Shown: positions 56,100 through 64,000 of the stretch, in pieces
Numbering within the stretch: position 1 is the first letter of the stretch
Layout of the letters: each line of letters opens with the position of its first letter
Origin: Exophiala sp. HKRS030
Taxonomy: Eukaryota; Ascomycota; Eurotiomycetes; Chaetothyriales; Herpotrichiellaceae
Reading direction: 5' to 3'
DNA length: 64,000 nt
NCBI GenBank assembly: GCA_023897205.1
Contig: JAHWDD010000006.1
Span: 4,464,001-4,528,000 of the forward strand
Position numbers and translations under genes: made by a program
The notes under the pieces: model-generated
Told to the model about the DNA's origin: nothing
Databases searched by the model: none
What the model saw: only the letters and a program-made list of their open reading frames with translations

Positions 56100-57624
56100 T
56101 CATCGGTAAAATTTTCGCTTCTTCCCTGTCTGAGCCTTCTTCCACTGCCACTCGAGAGCCACGGACTCGGGTGAAGTCTTGCGGAAGATGGCAATGAAGC
56201 CACCACCGATGGTACGCTCGCCGATTTGTGGCCGACAGATCATGACCGATTCTGGTGACGAGGACGAGGATGTAGAGGTAGATATGGGAGTACGAGATGG
56301 CTCCAGTGGAGGCGACGACGAATCCGGTGTTTCCACTAGAACGCCGGCATCACTTGCGCCAGCTTGGTCGACTGGTTCCAAGACTTGTTCGTCTGTGCCA
56401 GGACTTCCACCTTCAAAGTCTTCTGCTTCGAGTTCCACATCGGCCTCAGACGGAGTCACACTCGGCGACACCGTCTCCTGAGGTTTCCGAGGCTTGACTG
56501 TTCGAACATCCCATCTTCTTCCATTACTGATCCCCTCCCCCAGCTCCAGTGCACGTTCCATGCTGAAAGGCAATTTCTCATCTTTTATCAGTCTCACGCA
56601 GTCTCCAATCTGCGTGATGCTAGGTACGAAGACAACAACCTTAGCCCCCTCTTTCATAGCAGGACCTATATCTTTCAGTTTCTCGTGTGCGCTGGGCATG
56701 TCTAGACAGACGTAAGACAGGAAGGGTTGGTTGTTCCGCGACTCGAGAGCAGCTGAAATCCATGATGTGACATCGTCGTGGTACCAATCAACGTGCGGCC
56801 AGTACAAGCCTCGTCGGAATTCTCGCACGATCTTCTCAGCATGGTGACGATTCGCTTGGACGTTTTCAACCGTGTGGATGACTGCACGGCGGGTGGCTTT
56901 CCATGCGTTCCATTCTAGTGTCAATCGATGTTTCTCTTGAATGGCCTGATCAAATGCTTCTGCTGCTGCAGAGTTATCTGTACCTGTGCGGCTCGAAGAA
57001 TCGGACGAGTACTGGCGCGGGGGCTTGATGGAGTGGGGTATTTGCAAGGAAGGAGAGGGAGGGTTCGTGGCAGCGATAGCTTGAGCTAGATGCAGAGTAA
57101 GGGAGCCGTGTCCAGTACCAGCTTCGAGGATTTCGACTTGCGGTTGAACAGGAGTATCATCGGACGAGCCAGAGCCGGAGTGAAGCTGGGGAGGGTGAAT
57201 GTCCAGAAGAGAAACGATGGTGTTAGCATACGAAGCGTACACTGGAGTCACCAGCCTCTCAGTGAGAGCAACGTATTGGTCCAGACTAGGCTGCTCGATC
57301 TTGATGAGACGTCCTTTTCCTCCCTTAAGATAGAAGGGTGCGGAAACTAATTTCCCAATGATATCGTTGTGTTGAAGAGGGCCATGAACGACATCAAGTT
57401 TGCCGTCTTTCGCGAGTCTCGGAGAGAGTCTTGAGCCTTCGATCAAGACTCTGTCACCCTCTAGATAGTATTAGAATGCAGAGAGCAAAGGTGAGGTAGA
57501 AGAGAAAAGCCCTACCACAAAATCGAGTCAAGTCTCGTGTTGCAAAAGACCGAACAACATGGCGAGAAGGTGATGGACTTAGGGCTTCCGACGACCGGAG
57601 GACCGACCGAACAAGCCTCAGCAT
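56100..57624 (-). CDS. Trm61-like tRNA (adenine-N1) methyltransferase, probably mitochondrial
   Basis: Two exons, 57624-57516 and 57460-56100, give 489 residues. Exon 1 encodes MLRLVRSVLRSSEALSPSPS with more Arg and Ser and no acid before residue 14, a good mitochondrial presequence. The fold follows: GDRVLIEGS, an N-terminal barrel, LKGGKGRLIKIEQPSLDQYV, the SAM motif VEILEAGTGHGSLTLHLAQA and YVCLDMPSAHEKLKDIGPAM. This order is that of the Trm61/GCD14 family, which makes m1A58 in tRNA. The protein carries two long inserts, one with a coiled segment at about 165-200 and an acidic Ser/Pro-rich one at about 370-440. The cytosolic enzyme needs Trm6; an organellar version may act alone. The intron is 55 nt. 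Confidence 0.85.
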
Positions 57625-58067
57625 TCCACCTCAACCTTGTCGAACACCTCGATCTTTCACTTGGAAGGAGAACTAGTAATGGAACATCAACGACCCCTGC
57701 GCTCACAATGTGAATGCATTGCTGTTCTTGAAACATTATTTTTTGGAAGAGGAAGCGGAAAGTCTGCCGAACCCCGGATTTCACTAGGTCAGATTGGGAC
57801 AAAATGAACAACGATCATGTGCTTGGACTTCTTGGAGCCTGCAACCCCATATCCTCCTATGCCAGCCATACTATCCAGTAACTTCAGTGCTGTATAATAA
57901 ACAGTCCTCACAATTATCGCACTTTTCCCTGTATAACCCAGCCGCCGATCGCCTCATGCATCTCCGAATGCCGCGGCATCTACTTTGAGATAGGAGTTCA
58001 GATTGAATTCTTTGGTCCTCAGGTCGACCAGAAGTCGCTTGAGTGACCCTTCTTTACACATGCCATC
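57625..58067. promoter_or_regulatory. Divergent promoter region
   Basis: 440 bp between the divergent methyltransferase and phosphatase genes. No gene is seen. It presumably serves as a shared promoter. Confidence 0.45.
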
Positions 58068-59761
58068 ATGACAAGACGAATAGTGAGTCTGGCGCATTGC
58101 TCAAATGAGTTTCATTCCTCACATATCAAATCCTTCAGGTACGCACAGGCTTGCAGCTGGGTGTGATAGGAACCGTCGTCCTTTTCATAATCATCTTCGT
58201 CGACAATCGATATCGAGTCCTACCAAACGCAATTCACAACCATCTGCCTGCACATCACCCTGGCTTTGTCGTGACAGATCTGACTGTTGTCACCTGTTCA
58301 TCCTTGAATCCTTTCAGTAGCTGTACTCCGGATGGCAATTACTGGCATCGAGTCAATAAAGACCTCTACCTGGGCAAGGGCTATATTTCGACAGCCTACC
58401 TCTACGTTCAACGAAAGCGTGAAGCCGACCTTGCTCCTCACGAAGAGCTTGTCTTTGACGTGAAGGTTGGCCGTATTCAACCCTCAACCGCCGATGCTAC
58501 ATCCAAGGACATTCGATGGGAATCCAGACCTAGTGGCATCTGGATCAAGAAGTCCTCGAAACGACATATATCCGACCCCAAACAAGTCATTACTGGGGTC
58601 GACGTCCTCTTTGGCGCCGATGCTCATGACCCGCGCTCTAACTGGGCTTTGCAGGACATCCCGCTCTTCGTTGACTCCTCCGACCCGAACATCCCAGAAC
58701 CACGGTTGACCGTTCGAAAAGGCCCCGCAATCAAAGTCGATCGACCTATTCCTCGAATCCGCAAAGATGGCAAATTTAAGATTATGCAAGCCGCTGATTT
58801 ACATCTTGCGACTGGATTTGGAAAATGTCGTCATGCCCTGCCTGAAGGCCAACCCTGCGAGGCCGATACTCGAACTCTTGAATTTGTCGAACGACTTATC
58901 GAGGATGAGAAGCCGGACTTCATCGTTCTCTCCGGTGATCAAGTAAATGGTGACACCGCACCAGATGCACAATCGGCAATCTACAAGTATTCGGCTCTGT
59001 TCGCCCGCCACAAGATTCCCTACGCAGGCATTTTTGGCAATCACGATGACGAAGGAAATTTGAATCGCGCAGAGTCGATGGCCATCATGGACGGTCTACC
59101 ATATAGTCTCTCCACTGCAGGTCCGGAAGACGTTGAAGGCGTTGGAAATTACGTTGTCGAAATCCTCGGTCGAGGGTCCACCTCGCACTCTGCACTCACG
59201 CTCTACATGCTCGACACACATTCCTACTCTCCTGAGGAAAAGAAATACCACGGCTATGATTGGCTGAAACAATCCCAAATCGATTGGTTCAAGTCAACAT
59301 CTCAGTCTCTGAAACGCAAACATAAAGAATATACACATATACACATGGATTTGGCCTTCATCCATATTCCTTTACCCGAATATCGCAATCCGGACAAGCT
59401 CGTCTGGGTGGGGAATTGGACCGAACCACCCACAGCACCCGCCTTTAATTCCAACTTCAAAGACGCCTTGATCGAGGAAAACGTGCTTCTTGTTTCTTGT
59501 GGTCATGATCATGTGAACGATTATTGTCTACCTGCCAATGACAAGAACAGGAAACCCGCGTTATGGATGTGTTACGGCGGCGGCGCAGGATTCGGTGGTT
59601 ATGGTGGGTACTATGGCTACCATCGACGAATTAGGTTTTTCGACTTTGATATGAACGAGGCGAGGATAAGTACCTGGAAAAGGTTGGAGTGGGGCGATAC
59701 GGAGAGTAGGATAGATGAACAGATTATTGTCGACGGCGGAAGTGTCATCACCGGCATGTAA
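58068..59761 (+). CDS. Membrane-anchored calcineurin-like phosphoesterase (Dcr2/Sia1 type)
   Basis: Two exons, 58068-58082 and 58139-59761, give 545 residues. The first coding exon is only five codons (MTRRI), spliced to VRTGLQLGVIGTVVLFIIIF, a single membrane anchor. The metallophosphoesterase motifs are complete and in order: MQAADLHLATG near 217, VLSGDQVNGD, IFGNHDDEGN, IHIPLPE and LVSCGHDHVNDY. The C-terminus has the glycine-rich WMCYGGGAGFGGYGGYYGYH followed by RRIRFFDFD, characteristic of the yeast Dcr2/Sia1 relatives. Dcr2 dephosphorylates Ire1 in the unfolded protein response and Sic1 in the cell cycle. Whether this copy does so is inference. The catalytic domain should lie on the lumenal or vacuolar side. 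Confidence 0.88.
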
Positions 59762-60367
59762 GGGCCAGTAGGGGGACTTGGGTTGAACATTTGGCGAGTT
59801 TTTCACTTGTCGAATTCGCAATCGAAGGGTTTGTTAGCTTACCGCCGGGAAATGGGCGGATGAGTCATGCATTGCGAATGGCGTTTCTCTGAAGAGCAGT
59901 CCTGCTATATTATGACACTTTACGCTAGGCTCTAGAGGATGTATCTGTATGTACAAATGGCAGAGGAATGACTGCGCGTTTATGCGACCAAGGTCGTGAC
60001 ATTTTTCGATGAGAGAGGTGTGAAAAGTAAAACGTCGGCGGGAGTTACAGATACCCTTGTGCACCTCATGCTTGGTTTGGTATGATGTAGATTGATCTAG
60101 CAATGCACGAATCATGGGACATGGCCATCAGAAAAATCATCTGCACATCGAGCTGTCATGACACCCGGTGCTGCACCATTGTTTGATTTCCGCTGGCCGC
60201 TAACATAGAGTTCTCAAATGTAGAGCGGTAGATAGTCCTACACGACTGCGACCGAGATCATCTCTGCCATCTCAAAGACCGAGAGATTCCGCGCGCTGAT
60301 CTGCACATATTGGCATATCGCGCAATACACAACTCTCTTCTTCCTATTTTCCTCTCACATCTTAATC
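59762..60367. other. Convergent intergenic region
   Basis: 600 bp between the 3' ends of the phosphatase and oxidoreductase genes. It contains only short frames. No gene or RNA structure is seen. Confidence 0.45.
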
Positions 60368-61552
60368 TCACCACCACTTCTCACACAAAACCCTGTTCTC
60401 GTCCAAGCCGGGTGTGTTCTTCAACAGTTCGACAAATTCATCCGTCATGGTCGGGAGACCACAGATGTAGACTACCGTATTGCTTCGGGTCTCGTCTGGA
60501 CCCAGTGCGTCGAACAGATCATCATGTGAAATCCGTCGAAAGTGTGTAGTCATGTTATTGCCTGGGTCGTTCGCCTTCTGCTTCGCTTCGGTCGGCTTGC
60601 CGGTCTGGAAGAATGAATATCTATAATCGACCTGTTCAGCGTTGTTTTCGTTGCGATTCCATTTCTGGGCAATCGCAGCGAGTCGTCGCTCGAATAAGAT
60701 GTCCTCCTCTTGAACTTTGCCGTCTCCATCGCCAGAAATAATTTCGCGGCGAGCCGAGTACAACACTCTCACAACCCTGGGCATTCCGCCCAACCTTTTT
60801 GCCGTGCCCACCTGATCCAAAGCAGAAATCATGCTCATGACAGGGTTGATGCCGACGCCGCCAGCGACGAAAACCACGCGGTCGATGGCCTCGCATCCAC
60901 TCCGGTCAAGTGTCGATGGGGGATAGACGAAGGATCCGCCGACGCGGAATGAGACTGTAGAATGGAGGATCTCGGAGACTGGGCGCCAGAGATAGGCCGC
61001 GGGTGGATTGCTGGGGGATGCTTGGATGGCCAGTTCAATGTGTGGGTCGTCTTGGACTTGTAGTGAGGCTTGAGGCGCGGATGTGATGGTGAAGCCGCCG
61101 ACTACGTTCACGTTAGGGATGTACAGGTCGATGTACTGACCAGGCAGGTGGCGGAGCGGAGGCTACTGCTTGGACGAGAGTCAATGATTGAGGGTCATTC
61201 TGTGGTATCTGTATATGCATATTCCGCGCAGACAATGGCATCTTGGGAATCTTGAGCTTGGGTCGGTGCGTTTATATCAAAAAGCATCGGGATCAACAAA
61301 ACGAAACAAACCAGTGAAAATCGCAGTTCAGACTTGAGGGAATCGACACAAGCCCTGCAGACATGGTTGTTCTATCAATTACATCGATCAAGAGAGGTGA
61401 CTTACCCCATCTTTTGGAAGCGAGAGTCGTAACAGACGGATCTTGGAATTGATCTGTTCAATCTTGGTCAAATGAGCAGACCAGATGCCTTGTTGCCGTG
61501 GATCTTCCGATGTCCGGATCACATGTGGAATGGAGTCTTTCACTGTGGCCAT
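60368..61552 (-). CDS. Ferredoxin-reductase-type NAD-binding oxidoreductase (OXNAD1-like)
   Basis: Two exons, 61552-61406 and 61162-60368, give 313 residues. The FAD-binding barrel shows LTKIEQINSKIRLLRLSLPK, then HLPGQYIDLYIPNVNVVGGF and TITSAP, with Gln-Tyr in place of the usual RxYS motif. The NAD-binding lobe has VVFVAGGVGINPVMSMISAL (GGxGxxP type), VVRVLYSARR and VYICGLPTMTDEFVELL, ending in VLCEKWW. The layout is that of oxidoreductase NAD-binding domain-containing protein 1, thought to be mitochondrial. The start at 61552 gives a short tail; the frame is open upstream to 61783 and a targeting extension there cannot be excluded. The intron is unusually long (243 nt), so a small extra exon may be missed. 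The acceptor CAGTAG is set by the stop codon one codon earlier. Confidence 0.82.
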
Positions 61553-63723
61553 TGTTCGCCGTCGTTCAAGATATGTCTGTGTACGTATATTGGGAGTCGA
61601 TTGGGGAGAAAGTGATGGTAGAAATATGGGAGAGGGGAGTGTGTTATCGTGTTGGTGAGAAGATGTTGAGGGTGTCGGGTCAGTAGTGGTTTCATGGTCC
61701 CATGGTTTTCCTTTCGACCGGTAAACGGCAGTGAGGAAGTAAGCAAGCGAAGAATATTCTTGGAGCCGGTGTAGTGGCGTCAATATTCAACAATTTCGAG
61801 ATGCTTGGTTTGGTAGATAACGATGTCTGGTGAGTACGGAGTAGTAAGTTGTAGCAAACTGAGAGCCTCGGGCTGGAGAACTCCACATTCGTTCAGGCAA
61901 GGCTGCGGTTCCTACCACAACCATCTACACAGGACCAGTTGAGCATCATGGTATAGTAATCACTACAGACATATGTATACAGACAAATTGAGATGGCTGC
62001 TATATTGTTCACCATACCACTGTATTACAAATCTGTTCAACGGCTCCTTAACACCTAGGTAGCTACAAAACGGTGATCACTTAGTTGCGGAAGGGTGGTC
62101 GGGTTTATCGTGAGTAAGGACATATGTAGATGGCTGTCTGATTGATTTTCACACCTTAGAAGATGTTCCTGATATTCTGTCATGCCATCTCTTCAAATGC
62201 AGAGCCCAATGAGCCCCACAGTCTCGCAGGCTCGCTTCTTTCGTGACCCTCAGAAACAGATGTCGCCACCTAGGCCTAATCGACTGTGATGATTCCACCC
62301 ATGTCAGTTTCCTACTTCGCCATGATCATCAGGAGGAGAAAGCTAGATCAAAGGGAAAATGCTTAGACTTATTTTGAATGGAAGAGATTGATTGGGTGCT
62401 TTGTGGATGGAAATTTCCAAGGTTGGCAGGCAGAGGGTGCGAGATAAGAAAAAAATCTGTGGCGACGCATCGACGCCAGTGAATAGCACTATAGTGGTTT
62501 GTCATTCGTGCTTTGATCAACATTTGTAGCACAGTTTGAGGTATCGTGTCCTTGATCACGTTGATTGGAAACAGGGACAAGCATGGTTGCCATCAGGACG
62601 AGTAACATCATGTAGGGCTTTTGGTATATTCACAAGCTCAATTAATGATTTCCAGAAGTCCTGACTGGATTTTAGCCACAAGAGGTTCACGGTGGAGAAA
62701 GAAAGTGGAAGTTGATAATACTGGTGGAGAGGAATGTGGTCGTGGTGATAGGGAGAGCGTAGAGCAATCGCAGTCTTGGGTGGCCGAGGCTGAGAGGCCT
62801 TGGCTGTTCCGAAGGCAGGTGCAGAGTTTTCGCAGGCCACGATGGTCAGCAATATTGATCGCCGACTGACCATGATATTGGGGTTGGAAGGGGATTTGGG
62901 TTGTTGCCATGTTAAAATCATTTGATGGTTTTATATTGATGATATTCCAAGGGCTCATTCACTCTTTTGATAAGACGACAAGATCAGCGCAGGGAGCAGA
63001 GAGGGCAGACAGGGCTTTGTAGAAGGTCGCAGCGGAAGGAACACTGCGAGGCATCTGGTAATCGTTCTTTCCTTGAATCGTCAAACTCCGGGCCAATCAA
63101 CGTAAGAAGAACCAGGCATCAAATGAGGAGACAGAGGAACATATATCAGTTCATAGAGAGCTGTCCTTTTCGATCCAAGAGGTTGCAGTTGAAGCAAGCG
63201 TATCGAAACAATAAATGCTCAGGACGTGCCCACTAACTACGCCCAGCTCCCTTCCCCCCATTTTCCGACTAGTTAGTGGCCCCAGGACGGCAACGTTCTC
63301 TCGACTTCATCACCACTCCCACTCCCACCCCTACCACATACCCTCACAGACTCACTCACTTCCTCTGCAACAACCCGCACAGTGGCCTGATATGCTTCAT
63401 TCTCTTGCTACACCTCAGCCGTCACGCTCGTTCAGATCAATACCGACCCTCCATGCCATCGCATACCACCCTCCTCCCACATAGCTCCTTCGTCATCAGC
63501 ATATAAGTGGAGTACGCATACATCGCACAAGAGGTATCCTTCACCCCAATATACCATATCTATCCACCATTCATCAAAATCATACTAAAAATATCTAGAT
63601 TTTGCCTCTGGCTCCTGTCCAAGACCCTTCCTGTCATTTTAATCATCTTAAATACCATCTTCATGATCAGCTAGGCGGGTTTTGTCCATTATCAAATATT
63701 TCTTCTACGGCACAAATGTCTCA
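61553..63723. other. Large intergenic region without a recognised gene
   Basis: 2.2 kb. A minus-strand frame set between about 62330 and 62960 (for example MATTQIPFQPQYHGQSAINI) is open for up to 121 codons but shows no motif or clear splice plan. From 63230 to 63600 the plus strand is CT-rich with CTCCCACTCCCACCCC-like repeats, fitting a leader for the gene starting at 63724. Otherwise I see nothing. Confidence 0.4.
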
Positions 63724-64000
63724 ATGGCCGCCACGGTGACAGCATCGCATAATATCGCGACCACGTCAAACATGCCTTATGCATCAATGGATGGAGCGGT
63801 ATCGGATTCTGTATTGTCGAGGTATGCTATGGACAATTGCTCCCTTATAAGCCACAATTCATAAGCCATATCGAGCCAAGCTTTTGATCCTGCAACTTGA
63901 TACTGATCTTTGCTAGTCGTGACGACGTTTTGATCCATACTCCCAACCTGTCCATGATCAAGATGGAAGATATCGATGATGGGGATACGTCTAGTGGCCC
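63724..64000 (+). CDS. 5' end of an unidentified gene, cut by the window edge
   Basis: An ATG with good context (TCAATGGCC) at 63724 follows a pyrimidine-rich leader. Exon 1 (63724-63821) encodes MAATVTASHNIATTSNMPYA and on to DSVLS. A GTATGC donor and a TTTGCTAG acceptor bound a 95-nt intron (63822-63916). Exon 2 continues in frame to the edge with SRDDVLIHTPNLSMIKMEDI and DDGDTSSG. Only about 60 residues are visible. They are Ser/Thr-rich then acidic, with no domain. The product cannot be named. Confidence 0.55.

Noticed and set aside
62329..62958. A gene on the minus strand
   Set aside because: Overlapping frames of 80-120 codons exist, but no domain, start context or splice plan makes one product.

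Overview
The window is nuclear DNA of a filamentous ascomycete (Pezizomycotina). The evidence is the gene style: protein genes carry zero to six short GT-AG introns of about 45-100 nt with CTAAC/CTGAC-like branch sites. The gene content agrees: Zn2Cys6 regulators, a fungal bZIP, a PDR-type ABC pump, a GPR1/FUN34 permease, PalB, COQ6 and eIF3d. The mix would fit Eurotiomycetes, perhaps Chaetothyriales, but that is an impression. Every exon boundary given here was read by eye from splice consensus, reading-frame continuity and recognisable protein motifs.

Layout. 0.7-8.6 kb: an unrecognised nuclear-type protein, an LPLAT-family acyltransferase and a bZIP factor with a long leader. 9.8-9.95 kb: a tRNA-Cys gene with two interruptions. 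10.5-23.3 kb: a metabolic stretch with a Zn2Cys6 regulator, a fused fumarylacetoacetase-type/alpha-beta hydrolase, an acetate-permease-family protein, an NAD-dependent epimerase, a short beta-carbonic anhydrase and an amidohydrolase. 23.9-29.9 kb: eIF3d, pirin, a RapZ-C-terminal-like protein and a flavin reductase-like protein. 30.2-45.3 kb: a 963-residue protein of unknown function, a SnoaL-like protein, an (R)-selective amine transaminase, a PDR pump, a doubtful small membrane protein and a second Zn2Cys6 regulator. 45.3-46.7 kb: an AT-rich decayed repeat. 46.9-61.6 kb: an orphan 2Fe-2S domain, a second flavin reductase-like protein, COQ6, the PalB calpain, a peroxisomal adenine-nucleotide carrier, a mitochondrial-type Trm61 methyltransferase, a Dcr2/Sia1-type phosphatase and an NAD-binding flavoprotein oxidoreductase. 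The first exons of one more gene run off the right edge.

The strongest unusual signal is the tRNA-Cys(GCA) gene at 9811-9954. Besides a normal 16-nt intron after position 37, its D-loop is interrupted by 56 nt that look like a spliceosomal intron: GT at one end, a CTAAC branch motif and pyrimidine tract, and CAG at the other. Removing both pieces leaves a textbook 72-nt tRNA-Cys with U73.

A second signal concerns sequence quality. At eight places in four conserved genes the protein can be read only if one C or G is added to a short homopolymer. This points to consensus errors rather than decay, and it will break automatic gene models here.

How the genes may work together is mostly inference. 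The 10.5-19 kb genes could form a small catabolic group (regulator, C-C bond hydrolase fusion, carboxylate permease). The amine transaminase, SnoaL-like protein, drug pump and regulator at 34-45 kb could be an accessory metabolism group. The rest is housekeeping.
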